Shown: positions 8,498 through 17,351 of the stretch, one piece after another
Layout of the letters: every line of letters begins with the position of its first letter
How positions within the stretch are numbered: position 1 is the stretch's first letter
Origin: Zwartia panacis
GTDB taxonomy: Bacteria > Pseudomonadota > Gammaproteobacteria > Burkholderiales > Burkholderiaceae_B
Length of the DNA: 64,000 bases
Direction of reading: 5' to 3'
Assembly (NCBI RefSeq): GCF_030410395.1
Contig: NZ_JAUHHF010000003.1
Coordinates: 62,001 to 126,000, forward strand
Program-made: the position numbers and the translations under genes
Notes under the pieces: model-generated
The model's input: only the letters and a program-made list of their open reading frames with translations
Told to the model about the DNA's origin: nothing
The model's database searches: none

Positions 8498-8911
8498 TTA
8501 TTTGGGATCGCAAGCGTAATTTTTTAAATTTTGTTCGACACTTCTTGGATTGATCGGCTGCCATTGGCTATAGACCTTTTCAGTCTTGACGATTTCACCG
8601 CTTGCCATGCGCTCTTCGTGAAAATCGATTGTGTAAGTCCGCACCCGATTGTCGCGGCAATTGTATTGAGCACGAATCAGCACAGATTGAAAAACGACGC
8701 CTTGCTGATCACGCATTTTCTGCTTGTAATCCAAGAGCTCAGCGACGTTGACGAAAATATCGGTGCGAACAATTTCACCTCGCTCTGTGTAGGTCACCAT
8801 TGAGGTGTCTTCGTGCAAACTCAGCCATTGGGCCTGAGCGGCACCTGCAAGGAAACCAAGCCCCAACAGGGCGTATTTGAAAAATGGCTTCAAACCAGGA
8901 ATGTTCATCAT
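8498..8911 (-). CDS. Small exported protein, surface-adhesin E-like
   Basis: About 137 aa from the ATG at 8911; AGGTG lies a few bases upstream, and a GTG at 8917 is an alternative. It has a signal peptide ending around GAAQAQW. The mature part is about 110 residues with two Cys (YNCRDN and the C-terminal YACDPK) that could form a disulfide, as in the small proteins annotated surface-adhesin protein E in Burkholderiales. Probably periplasmic or surface-attached; function unknown. It ends 18 bp before the MgtC-family gene. Confidence 0.68.
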   Translation of the reverse strand: MMNIPGLKPFFKYALLGLGFLAGAAQAQWLSLHEDTSMVTYTERGEIVRTDIFVNVAELLDYKQKMRDQQGVVFQSVLIRAQYNCRDNRVRTYTIDFHEERMASGEIVKTEKVYSQWQPINPRSVEQNLKNYACDPK

Positions 8912-9341
8912 TGGCACCTGCCCCTATGGGCGTTGATCCGAATTCGATTCTTTGATTTGAAGTCTTTTTATGATCGACCCGGGGAGTAACCCCTGTCAAA
9001 GAATGGCATTACCAAGCCATTCTTATATCACGACCAGTATGTTCTCAGACAGCCTTGGACTTGAGGACCGTTTTTTGCTGCATGCCTCTTTGAACCACCA
9101 TGAGGTGCGAGGGCAAGAATAACTGCTTGAAGTCGGCGCAAAATGAGATCCATGCCATCACTCCTTCAATCAAACAAACACTCTTCGATTCTAACTGCCA
9201 TCACGCAAAACATATATATATTCCAACGAATATCTGCACCATAAAACTATTAAAATTCTTTCAAATGGTAACAATTAGTTTTGACAAACCAATTTGCTTG
9301 GTACGCATCTACAAGATCAATGACTCGAGGGGACTAAATAT
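8912..9341. other. AT-rich intergenic region with two small hairpins
   Basis: A 430-bp gap without a convincing gene. It holds a perfect 9-bp inverted repeat (8999-9007 with 9016-9024, 8-nt loop) preceded by a GGGG/CCCC hairpin (8981-8993), neither followed by a T-run. The stretch 9190-9300 is AT-rich and probably carries the promoter of the downstream gene; a TTGACA occurs at 9281-9286 without a good -10 at normal spacing. Confidence 0.5.
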
Positions 9342-9962
9342 ATGAACCAACATGACTCAAACCAAAGTACCGATCAGCAACGTTTCAAACGAATCCATCT
9401 CGATGAGATGACGCCTGATCAAAAAATCTATTTCAATGGCCTGATGTCTGGCCCTGTTTCTGGAACAGGCAGCAAGGGCGTCGTTCAAGGTGCGACAAGT
9501 CTGGGCGCACCATTCAATGTGCTTTTACGGAGTCCTGTACTCGCTGAGCGTTTGCGCAAAGTGGGTGAATATCTCCGCTTTGAAAGCAGCATCCCCAAAC
9601 GGCTCAACGAATTTGCCATTCTCGTCACTGCACGTACATGGACCGCACAATACGAATGGTACGCACATCTTCGCCTAGCCATCAAGGAAGGTTTAAACCC
9701 GGAGCTCGCCACAGATCTTGCACAAGGAAAGCGTCCTAAAAATATGCAACCGGACGAAGAAGCTGTCTACAACTTCTGTCACGAACTACACACCACGCAT
9801 CAAGTCAGCGACGCACATTACAAAGCCGTTCTTGACTTGTTTGGCGAACAAGGCGTTGTGGATTTAATGGTTGTCAGCGGCTATTACGTGATGGTGTCGA
9901 TGGTGCTGAACGTCAACCGCACGCCATTACCAGATGGCGCGGTGCCGATCCCGGAGCTCTAA
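9342..9962 (+). CDS. Carboxymuconolactone decarboxylase-family protein
   Basis: 206 aa, preceded by GAGGGG. It contains the AhpD/CMD core: APFNVLLRSPVLAERLRKVGEYLRFESSIPKRLNEFAILVTART and then TWTAQYEWYAHLRLAIKEGL, the family's conserved helix pair. The redox CxxC of AhpD is absent, with EWYAH in its place, so it belongs with decarboxylase or hydrolase-like members rather than peroxidase partners. The exact reaction is unknown. It precedes the TAXI receptor by 168 bp and might act on the imported compound. Confidence 0.82.
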   Translation: MNQHDSNQSTDQQRFKRIHLDEMTPDQKIYFNGLMSGPVSGTGSKGVVQGATSLGAPFNVLLRSPVLAERLRKVGEYLRFESSIPKRLNEFAILVTARTWTAQYEWYAHLRLAIKEGLNPELATDLAQGKRPKNMQPDEEAVYNFCHELHTTHQVSDAHYKAVLDLFGEQGVVDLMVVSGYYVMVSMVLNVNRTPLPDGAVPIPEL

Positions 9963-10059
9963 AGACCAGCAAGTATCCCAATTGCTCTCATTTAACGTGA
10001 TCTACAGGGAAACCTGCATTGAGCTACACGTTATTTTGGGTTATCTTCGATCAACATGA

Positions 10060-10101
10060 CTCTAACCGTGAAAAGGATCGTGATGAACCTTTCGGTTAGA
10101 G
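10060..10101 (+). promoter_or_regulatory. Leader hairpin upstream of TAXI receptor gene
   Basis: Perfect 9-bp arms (10060-10068 and 10093-10101). Inside them an AAAGG/CCTTT pairing extends the stem after a three-base bulge. It ends 29 bp before the start codon chosen here and could affect mRNA stability or translation. No T-run follows, so it is not a simple terminator. Confidence 0.4.
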
Positions 10102-10130
10102 ACTCAAGAAAAAACGTTTCGGAGATGTCA

Positions 10131-11084
10131 ATGAAGCTTATTAAAACTCTTGCCCTGAGTTTTGCAGTGGTTTGCGCCGGTGCTGCGCATGCACAAAATT
10201 ACTCGATCGCGACTGGCGGAACTGGCGGCGTCTACTACCCCATGGGCGGCGGTCTGGCATCCGTACTGACCAAGAAAGTACCCGGCATGTCTGCCACAGC
10301 GGAAGTCACTGGCGGTTCCGTCGACAACTTGAAGCTGATCGGCTCAGGCAAACCTTACATGGCCTTCACCATGTCCGATGCGGCCAAAGACGCACTCGAT
10401 GGCAAAGACAAGTTCTCCGGTCGTAAAGTCGACGTCAAAACACTCCTCGTCCTGTACCCCAACCGCATGCATGTTGTGACCACAGAAGCCAGTGGCATCA
10501 AGACAATGAAGGACCTCAAAGGCAAGCGCGTCAGTACTGGCAGTCCAGGAAGCGCCACAGAAGTGATGGCTTTCCGTTTGCTCGAAGCATCAGGGCTGGA
10601 TAAAGATAAAGACGTGAAACGCGAGCGTCTTGGGGTCGCAGAATCCGTCAACGCTGTTAAAGACCGCAAGATCGACGCGTTTTTCTGGGTCGGTGGTCTG
10701 CCCACCGCCGCAGTGACTGATTTGGCGAACACCCCCGGCACGAAAATCGTCATGATTGACCATGCTGATGCCGTGGACGCCATGAACAAGAAATATGGCA
10801 ACCTGTACTTTAAAGACACCATACCTCAGTCGACCTACTCAGGCATGGCAGGTGATAACAAAAACGCTTCAGTTTCAAACATCTTGGTCGTCAACGGTCA
10901 GATGCCCGAGGAAGAAGCCTACAAAATCACCAAAGCCGTTTTTGATAACAAAGAAGAATTGGTTCGCACACACCGCGAGTATGAAAGCGTGAAACTGGAA
11001 AATCAGAAAGCTGCGGCTACGCCTCTGCCTTTCCATCCTGGTGCATTGAAATATTTCCAGGAAAAGGGTCAGAACGTCAACTAA
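10131..11084 (+). CDS. TAXI-family TRAP transporter periplasmic receptor
   Basis: 317 aa from the ATG at 10131, chosen because GGAG (10121-10124) is correctly spaced and the protein then starts directly with a signal peptide ending AGAAHAQ. The mature N-terminus YSIATGGTGGVYYPMGGGLA is the TAXI signature, followed by TGGSVDNLKLI, TGSPGSATEVMAFRLLEA and KIDAFFWVGGLPTAAV. TAXI receptors bind small organic acids or amino acids such as glutamate and pass them to a fused DctQM permease; that permease gene follows after a hairpin. Ligand unknown. Confidence 0.92.
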   Translation: MKLIKTLALSFAVVCAGAAHAQNYSIATGGTGGVYYPMGGGLASVLTKKVPGMSATAEVTGGSVDNLKLIGSGKPYMAFTMSDAAKDALDGKDKFSGRKVDVKTLLVLYPNRMHVVTTEASGIKTMKDLKGKRVSTGSPGSATEVMAFRLLEASGLDKDKDVKRERLGVAESVNAVKDRKIDAFFWVGGLPTAAVTDLANTPGTKIVMIDHADAVDAMNKKYGNLYFKDTIPQSTYSGMAGDNKNASVSNILVVNGQMPEEEAYKITKAVFDNKEELVRTHREYESVKLENQKAAATPLPFHPGALKYFQEKGQNVN

Positions 11085-11114
11085 AGATGTTCTATTAAGA
11101 CCTAATGCCCTCCC

Positions 11115-11155
11115 TTCAGCAAGTACGTGATCGCGCGTACTTGCTGAAATTTTTT
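11115..11155 (+). terminator. Strong hairpin with T-run between receptor and permease genes
   Basis: Perfect 13-bp stem (11115-11127 with 11136-11148), 8-nt loop, then A and six T (11149-11155). It has the form of an intrinsic terminator, but lies inside an obvious transporter operon. It probably lets only part of the transcripts reach the permease, giving excess receptor, and protects the receptor mRNA 3' end. Confidence 0.8.
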
Positions 11156-11190
11156 ATCCAACACAACTATAAATAGAACCAGGTAGAACC

Positions 11191-13206
11191 ATGAGTGAGT
11201 CGTCCATCGATCGCGCCACCCAACAAAAACTAGATGAACTCATCCGCCAGGAAGAAGGCGATGCAAATGATTATCGAGGCTGGCTCGCGATATTTTTAAC
11301 GCTTTGCGCAGTTGGCATGTCGGTCTTTCATTTGTACGCTGCGTACGAGATCGTGCCCACACAAGTATTGCGTACGATTCACCTTGCAATGGTTTTATTT
11401 TTAGTCTTCCTGACTTTTCCTATCACCGCGCGTTTTAAAAATCGGCTGATGTGGTGGGACTTGATCATCGCCTGTTTTTCGATCTTTGTGGCGTTTTATA
11501 TTTTGAACGGTGGCGACGACTTTACTGATCGCAATACCGAACCCCTGCCTCTCGATATCGCAATCGGCATTGGTTTGATTCTGATGATTCTTGAAGGCTT
11601 GCGTCGCACCAACGGCATGGTTCTCGTGACCGTGACAGTCCTCTTCATACTTTATGCGTTGTTCGGCAATTACCTTCCCGCCCCCTGGACGCATAAAGGT
11701 TACGACATCGGTCGCTTTGTCGGTTTCATGTACATGACCCTCGAGGGCATCTATGGGACGGCGCTGGATGTTTCAGCCACGCTCATCATTCTGTTCACTA
11801 TCTTCGGCGCATTTTTACAGTTCACTGGCGCGGGAAAATTTTTCATCGACTTTTCCTTTGCCGCCATGGGTGGCAAATCTTCAGGAGTGGGTCGCACGAT
11901 TGTGCTCTCATCGTTCTTGCTAGGCGGTCCCTCGGGCTCGGGGGTCGCCACGACTGTGACAGTGGGCTCTGTCGCCGCACCGATGCTGGACAAGGTGGGA
12001 TACGACAAAAATGCCGCGGGTGGCTTGCTCGCCGCAGGCGGCTTGGGCGCCATCATCTCCCCTCCAGTCTTGGGAGCTGCCGCTTTCCTGATTGCTGACT
12101 TCCTTAAGATCTCCTACCTTGATGTCTTGTTGATGGCGTGTATTCCGACCATCTTGTTCTACCTTGGTTTGTTCATCATGGTGGAAATCGACGTGCGCAA
12201 ATATGGCATGAAAAAAATGTCATTTGCTGCAACAGAAAGCGCATGGTCTCTCACCAAAAAATATTGGTTCCATTTCTTTTCGCTCATCTCGATCGTCGTC
12301 TTCATGATGATCGGCTTCTCGCCCATCATGTCCGTTTTTTGGGCCACGATCGTCTCTGCTGCCACCAGCATGCTCAGACGCGATACGGCGATTATTTCTT
12401 ATGACTGGTTGCGTGGTCGCGAACCTTTTTTCAAAGGCTTCTATCAATCCAATCTCGTGAAAGCGCTCGCGAATGGTTCGACTGGCGTGTTGTCCATCGC
12501 GGTTACATGCGCAGGCGCAGGCTTGATCGTCGGCACCGTCACCCTGACTGGCCTTGGCTTGAAATTCAGCTCGATCGTCATCGAGTACGCAGGGGGCTCC
12601 TTGCTCTTGACGGCGATCTTCACGGGACTAGTCGTGTGGGTGGTTGGTCTGGCCGTGCCTGTGACCGCTTCATACATCATCTGCGCGGTGATCGCGGCCC
12701 CTGCACTGATCAACTTGGGCGTACCGGATTTTGCCGCGCATATGTTCATCTTTTATTACGCGGTGTTATCCGAAGTTTCGCCTCCGACCGCACTGTCGCC
12801 TTTCGCAGCGGCAGCCATCTGCAAAGGGGATCCTTACAAAACCACACTACAGACATGGAAATACGTTGCCCCTGCGATTCTGGTGCCTTTCATGTTTGTG
12901 CTGGGCGATGAAGGTACCAGTCTCTTATTGATGGGCTCCACCAAAGCGCTGGCCAATGCCGACTGGATGCAAATTGGGTGGATCACGTTCACAGCAGCCG
13001 TAGGTGTGGTGTGTCTGGCAGGCGGTCTGCAGGGCTGGTTCATCGAAAAGACGCACATGCTTGAGCGCACCATCATGGTCATCGCAGGCGTTGCCCTGAC
13101 CTATCCAGACAACTGGGCGGACTTGGTGGGTTTTGCCGGCTTTATCCTAGTGTTGATCACCCAGGTGATGAGACATAGAAAAAATGAGCGGCTAGCGCCT
13201 AGCTGA
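11191..13206 (+). CDS. TRAP transporter fused permease (4TM/12TM, TAXI type)
   Basis: 671 aa. The N-terminal quarter is a small DctQ-like four-helix part, and the rest is the large DctM-like permease with the Gly-rich LGGPSGSGVATTVTVGSVAAPML and AGGLLAAGGLGAIISPPVLGAAAF segments, then the second-half motif LSEVSPPTALSPFAAAAI. In the family it drives solute uptake with a sodium gradient using the periplasmic receptor. It follows the TAXI receptor gene by 106 bp and is its partner. It converges on the IclR gene. AGG shortly before the ATG supports the start. Confidence 0.93.
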   Translation: MSESSIDRATQQKLDELIRQEEGDANDYRGWLAIFLTLCAVGMSVFHLYAAYEIVPTQVLRTIHLAMVLFLVFLTFPITARFKNRLMWWDLIIACFSIFVAFYILNGGDDFTDRNTEPLPLDIAIGIGLILMILEGLRRTNGMVLVTVTVLFILYALFGNYLPAPWTHKGYDIGRFVGFMYMTLEGIYGTALDVSATLIILFTIFGAFLQFTGAGKFFIDFSFAAMGGKSSGVGRTIVLSSFLLGGPSGSGVATTVTVGSVAAPMLDKVGYDKNAAGGLLAAGGLGAIISPPVLGAAAFLIADFLKISYLDVLLMACIPTILFYLGLFIMVEIDVRKYGMKKMSFAATESAWSLTKKYWFHFFSLISIVVFMMIGFSPIMSVFWATIVSAATSMLRRDTAIISYDWLRGREPFFKGFYQSNLVKALANGSTGVLSIAVTCAGAGLIVGTVTLTGLGLKFSSIVIEYAGGSLLLTAIFTGLVVWVVGLAVPVTASYIICAVIAAPALINLGVPDFAAHMFIFYYAVLSEVSPPTALSPFAAAAICKGDPYKTTLQTWKYVAPAILVPFMFVLGDEGTSLLLMGSTKALANADWMQIGWITFTAAVGVVCLAGGLQGWFIEKTHMLERTIMVIAGVALTYPDNWADLVGFAGFILVLITQVMRHRKNERLAPS

Positions 13207-13227
13207 TCTGCTGGGTGAGCATCCCGC

Positions 13228-14055
13228 TCAACTCAAGCCTAAAGTACGCTCGACGCCCCGGACTAAATTCAATAGCCGGGGCGCAAATTTTTCAGTCAGT
13301 GTTTTCTCATCCATTTCGTATGTCGCCACGGTTAAGTTGAACGCAAGTGGCACACCGTTGTAACGCGATGCCAAAGGCACTGCCACAGCAGCCAAGGTAG
13401 GCTGCCACTCACCCACAACGGTACAAAAACCAGACTGTTTCATCTGTTTGATCGCCTGCTCGGTGGGAGCAAGGCATTTCTCATAGTCCTGAGGATGGAC
13501 AGATTTCAGTCCACTGTAAATATACGCACGTTCCTGTTGAGTATGACCGTAGAGCAGTGCGCGTCCCATGGCAGTTCTGAGCAGAGGTCTAGTCGATCCG
13601 ATTCCTGGCTTAGTGAAATTACTTTCATGACCCACCACCGTCTCCACATACACCACCTGCAAGCGGTCACGCATCCCCATCGACACGGGACCATTTGCCA
13701 GACACGCCAGTTCCATCATTTCCGGGCCGGCTATCTGACGGATTGCCATTTGAGACAACAGTGGATACCCGAGCGATAAGACAGCCGCTCCCAGAGCATA
13801 CTTACCGGAAGCTTTATCCCGCCTCAAGTAGCCCAGCCCCATGAGGGTATAGGTCAGGCGCGTAATCGTAGGCCGCGCGAGAGACAGCCGCTCAGAGAGC
13901 TCCTTATTACCCAATAAGGCCTCGCCCTGTCCAAAACAGCCCAATACGGCGAGACCATTAGCAAGCGTAGAAGCAAATTGCGGCTGCTGTTGCAGCATTT
14001 CCATATCCAAAAAACCTGGATCACGGCTCTCAAGGGTTTCTTTGGGGCTTCTCAT
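13228..14055 (-). CDS. IclR-family transcriptional regulator
   Basis: 275 aa. N-terminal winged helix-turn-helix (about 30-95: STLANGLAVLGCFGQGEALLGNKELSERLSLARPTITRLTYTL) and C-terminal IclR effector domain with RPLLRTAMGRALL and AVAVPLASRYNGVP. It is divergent from the metallophosphoesterase gene across an AT-rich 106-bp gap and convergent with the TRAP permease, so either could be its target; divergence favours the metallophosphoesterase and its Bug receptor. The effector is unknown. The start has only a weak ribosome site. Confidence 0.9.
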   Translation of the reverse strand: MRSPKETLESRDPGFLDMEMLQQQPQFASTLANGLAVLGCFGQGEALLGNKELSERLSLARPTITRLTYTLMGLGYLRRDKASGKYALGAAVLSLGYPLLSQMAIRQIAGPEMMELACLANGPVSMGMRDRLQVVYVETVVGHESNFTKPGIGSTRPLLRTAMGRALLYGHTQQERAYIYSGLKSVHPQDYEKCLAPTEQAIKQMKQSGFCTVVGEWQPTLAAVAVPLASRYNGVPLAFNLTVATYEMDEKTLTEKFAPRLLNLVRGVERTLGLS

Positions 14056-14087
14056 CCGTATTCATCATTTGAAAATCATTTTTCTCA

Positions 14088-14116
14088 TTGACATTGTATC
14101 TTTGTATAAACATAAT
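14088..14116 (+). promoter_or_regulatory. Sigma70-type promoter for metallophosphoesterase gene
   Basis: TTGACA at 14088-14093, a 17-bp spacer and CATAAT at 14111-14116, in an AT-rich divergent gap. The expected start of transcription is about 35-40 bp before the ATG at 14162. A TTG in frame at 14150 is a less likely start codon. Confidence 0.55.
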
Positions 14117-14161
14117 TAATTACAACTATTCGGTTATTAATTCAACTATTTGGAATTAAAG

Positions 14162-16234
14162 ATGCATAAGAAAATTCGTCCTGTTGGATCCACTGAACCA
14201 CTCTTCTCCTTCGTTGTCGTTGCGGACACGCATGTCAACGAGAGTGACAACGTCTGTAGTTCGCCTTTTGAGACGAATCATCTGGCCAACGAACGCGCCC
14301 GCTTTGTGTTCGAGGATATCGCGCAGATGGAGCCTCAACCGAAGTTCGTGATCCACCTTGGCGACATCGTTCACCCCATGCCTGCCTTACCTACATTCAT
14401 GCAAGCCGTCGATCAATTCAAACAGATCAGCAGCCAATTACGCTGCCCTCTGCATGTCCTGCCCGGCAATCACGATGTGGGAGACAAACGTATCGACTGG
14501 ATGCCTGCAGACCAGATCTGCGAGCCTCATCTCGAGGCCTATAGAAAAGCATTTGGCAAAGACTATTACAGCGTCGATGTGGAAAATATCCGCTGTGTGC
14601 TGATCAACTCACTCTTGATTAACTCTGGTCTGGCCGCTGAAGAAGAACAAAAAGCATGGCTTGAGGAGCAAGTCAATTCCGCACAAGGCAAAAGAGTGTT
14701 TCTGTTCATGCACTACCCACCTTTTGTTTATAGCGAAACCGAACATGGGAGTTATGACAACCTGGATGAGCCTGGACGGTCTTGGCTGGTGAATCTGATG
14801 AAAAAGTCCAATGTCGAAGCCTCTTTTGCCGGACATGTCCACAACTTCTGGTACGAACAGCTCAATGATTCAAGCTTTTACATGCTGCCCTCCACCGCCT
14901 TTCTTCGTCACGACTACTCAGAGTTTTATCGCATTAAACCCGAGGTTGAATTTGGTCGCGGTGATGTCGCAAAATTTGGCTACTTCATCGTAGATGTGTT
15001 CGCTGATTGCCATATCGCTTACCCAGTCCGCACCATGGGCGTTCGTACGAGTGCCTCAACGCAAGACAAGAAAAGCTCCATTCAATACCTGACCAACCCC
15101 AAAAGTTCACACTTTAACAACGTAGGTGTCGAACTCCGCCACACATGGACTGAGGTCGCACAGATTCCCGCAACAGGCGGCGTGCAAGAGTTTGGTCGAA
15201 AATCCGCACGTAACGACTACCCCTTACTCGCCCTTTGGGAAATGGGTGCCAGACTGTCAAAAGTAACCGATCAAGATGCTCTTGATATTCAAACGAATCG
15301 CCGCATGCAACTACTGGCGAAAATGGGACATCGTTTTTTGCTCACAGCGTTAGGCACACCCAAGACAAGCCTGATAAGCGCGAATCTCGAAGCGGCGGGC
15401 GTGACTGGGATCGAAACCAATCTGAGCACAGCCAGGTTCCAGAGTGATCTGGAGAGGCTCAAGGCCTTTAAAGATAAAACAAACATAGACATTTACTGGT
15501 GCAAGATACACACATACGATGACTCTCATTATGACGGCAAGCATTTCAGCCATTTCGTTAAATCTGGATTCACCATAGGCGACCTCACGACTCAGGCTTC
15601 GCTCATCAAGGCAGCGCTTACCACCAAAATAATCAATGGCATTACCGTACGCGTCGAGCACGACCAGGACCTGTTAACAGTCGCCCCCTTACTGAACACT
15701 TTTGCAAAAGAGTATCAATGCAAGATTGTTGCTTCGCTCAAACTCAGCGGACCGAGTATCGCTCAATCAAACGATGATGAGGCAGCATTGATAGAAAAAG
15801 TCTGCCTCGCAATGCTGTATTCAAAAGGCCCAGAAGCGATTCAATACATCTTCGACACATTCATGGATGTCGACAGAGGCTACTACCCAAGACGCGCGTT
15901 CATCGACAGACAATTTAACCCTAACGTTGCAGCACATGTCTTTGCGCATATCAACTCAATTTTTTCCAACACCAGAAAAATCAGCATCGATACTTCTCGC
16001 TCTAAAACTGGCTCGCATATTGTTTTTAAGGCGGATGATCAAGAGCACCAGATTCATTTTGGCGATGCAAGCACACTCGCTGCAACACGCAGTCAGCTCA
16101 AGAATGTGACAAACGTCATCGATCTCACTGCAAACGGCAGAGAGCAAATATCCACGCTCGAAGATACAACCACCTCGCTGAATTCAATCCAGACTCATCC
16201 TGAAATTAATGCTGTGTTGTTTAGCCTCAAATAA
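14162..16234 (+). CDS. Metallophosphoesterase with a large unassigned C-terminal region
   Basis: 690 aa. The N-terminal about 300 residues are a calcineurin-like dinuclear metal phosphoesterase: ADTH (Asp 22, His 24), HLGD, GNHD, MHYPP and GHVHNF, in family order. The C-terminal about 370 residues are soluble, without repeats or membrane segments; alternating segments such as AAGVTGIETNLS, NIDIYWCKIHTYDD and GITVRVEHDQD could suit an alpha/beta barrel, but I cannot assign a family. There is no signal peptide, so it is cytoplasmic. It is followed 20 bp later by a Bug receptor and is divergent from an IclR regulator, suggesting hydrolysis of a phosphoester or phosphodiester in a catabolic pathway. 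Substrate unknown. Confidence 0.8.
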   Translation: MHKKIRPVGSTEPLFSFVVVADTHVNESDNVCSSPFETNHLANERARFVFEDIAQMEPQPKFVIHLGDIVHPMPALPTFMQAVDQFKQISSQLRCPLHVLPGNHDVGDKRIDWMPADQICEPHLEAYRKAFGKDYYSVDVENIRCVLINSLLINSGLAAEEEQKAWLEEQVNSAQGKRVFLFMHYPPFVYSETEHGSYDNLDEPGRSWLVNLMKKSNVEASFAGHVHNFWYEQLNDSSFYMLPSTAFLRHDYSEFYRIKPEVEFGRGDVAKFGYFIVDVFADCHIAYPVRTMGVRTSASTQDKKSSIQYLTNPKSSHFNNVGVELRHTWTEVAQIPATGGVQEFGRKSARNDYPLLALWEMGARLSKVTDQDALDIQTNRRMQLLAKMGHRFLLTALGTPKTSLISANLEAAGVTGIETNLSTARFQSDLERLKAFKDKTNIDIYWCKIHTYDDSHYDGKHFSHFVKSGFTIGDLTTQASLIKAALTTKIINGITVRVEHDQDLLTVAPLLNTFAKEYQCKIVASLKLSGPSIAQSNDDEAALIEKVCLAMLYSKGPEAIQYIFDTFMDVDRGYYPRRAFIDRQFNPNVAAHVFAHINSIFSNTRKISIDTSRSKTGSHIVFKADDQEHQIHFGDASTLAATRSQLKNVTNVIDLTANGREQISTLEDTTTSLNSIQTHPEINAVLFSLK

Positions 16235-16254
16235 CCAACAATTGGAGTATTAGC

Positions 16255-17226
16255 ATGAAACTGCGCCTCTCCCTCCTGAATTTACTGCTGACTATCACAG
16301 CACTATGTATCGTCCCGCATGCATTTGCAGCTTATCCCGATAAACCCGTCAAGCTGCTGGTTGGTTATGGTCCGGGCGGCGCAACTGACATCATCGCCAG
16401 AGTGCTGTCAAAGTACCTTTCCGACAAATGGGGTCAGGCCGTTGTCGTTGAAAACAAGCCCGGCGCGAGCGGCATGATCGCAGCCAGCGAAGTTGTTCGA
16501 GCAAGCCCCGATGGCTACACCTTGTTGCTTGGTTACACGCCAGAGGTGTCTATCAACCAACTCGTTTTCTCTAACATGCGTTACGATCCAATCAAGGATC
16601 TCACACCGATCTCACTCGCAGCCGAAGCACCTCTCGTTCTAGCTGTGGGTGCAAAGCTTCCAGCAAAGTCCCTTAATGAAATACTGGATAAAGGCAAAAG
16701 TTCGACGCCTCTAACATATGGCTCACCGGGAGTCGGTGGTCAACAGCACATGGCTGGAGAAATGCTCGGCGGCGCTACAAAAATCTCGCTGACGCACATT
16801 CCCTACAAGGGAACCGGACCGGCTGTCGCGGCACTTGTCGGCGGACAGATCGATCTCTTTTTTGCAACCACGCCACCCCTTTTAGGTCAAATCCGGGCCG
16901 GCAAGGTCACTCCCATCGCCGTTGCAGGAAGCCAGCGCGAAAAATTACTTCCGGATGTGCCAACCTTTGTTGAACTGGGCTACCCCACAATACAGCTCAC
17001 GAACTGGTTTGGTGTCTTTGGACCACGTCAACTGCCTTCACCCGTTCTTGAAAAAATCACAGCAGATGTGACTGCAGCATTGAAAGACCCCGCTGTGGTT
17101 AAGCAACTTGAGGATCAAGGTCTGACACCACGCCCCATCTCTGGCTCCGAATTCGCTCAGTTTATCGCCTCAGAAATGAGCAAGTACGCTCCAATCATCA
17201 AATCGGCCAATATTCAGGCTGAATAG
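16255..17226 (+). CDS. Bug/TctC-family periplasmic solute receptor
   Basis: 323 aa with a signal peptide ending HAFAAYPDKPV and a GGAG ribosome site. Family landmarks: VGYGPGGATDIIARV, VVVENKPGASGMIAASEV, ASPDGYTLLLG, then HIPYKGTGPAVAALVGGQIDL. Bug receptors bind carboxylated or aromatic acids in the periplasm. No TctA/TctB genes are near, so it either shares a remote transporter or works as a sensor. It is 20 bp behind the metallophosphoesterase gene, so probably one operon under the IclR regulator. Confidence 0.93.
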   Translation: MKLRLSLLNLLLTITALCIVPHAFAAYPDKPVKLLVGYGPGGATDIIARVLSKYLSDKWGQAVVVENKPGASGMIAASEVVRASPDGYTLLLGYTPEVSINQLVFSNMRYDPIKDLTPISLAAEAPLVLAVGAKLPAKSLNEILDKGKSSTPLTYGSPGVGGQQHMAGEMLGGATKISLTHIPYKGTGPAVAALVGGQIDLFFATTPPLLGQIRAGKVTPIAVAGSQREKLLPDVPTFVELGYPTIQLTNWFGVFGPRQLPSPVLEKITADVTAALKDPAVVKQLEDQGLTPRPISGSEFAQFIASEMSKYAPIIKSANIQAE

Positions 17227-17239
17227 GCTGAGTGAGGAT

Positions 17240-17333
17240 TTTCTGTGGGGCACCAGATAAGCCTGTAGAACGGCTAAACTAGGTGAAATTTTGGAAATGG
17301 CGTTAAGTTGCCTTTTCCACCGCCCCACAGAAA
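17240..17333. repeat. 12-bp inverted repeat with distant arms
   Basis: TTTCTGTGGGGC at 17240-17251 is the exact reverse complement of 17322-17333; the arms are 70 bp apart in the gap before the J-domain gene. It could form a long-range hairpin in that leader or be a pair of protein sites. The second arm ends 18 bp before the TTG start. Confidence 0.5.
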
Positions 17334-17351
17334 CACACCCATTGCAGCCTT

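Noticed and set aside
9100-9345. Possible 81-aa plus-strand gene before the CMD-like gene
   Set aside because: AT-rich, no ribosome site, no recognisable motif, and it runs into the next start; judged non-coding.
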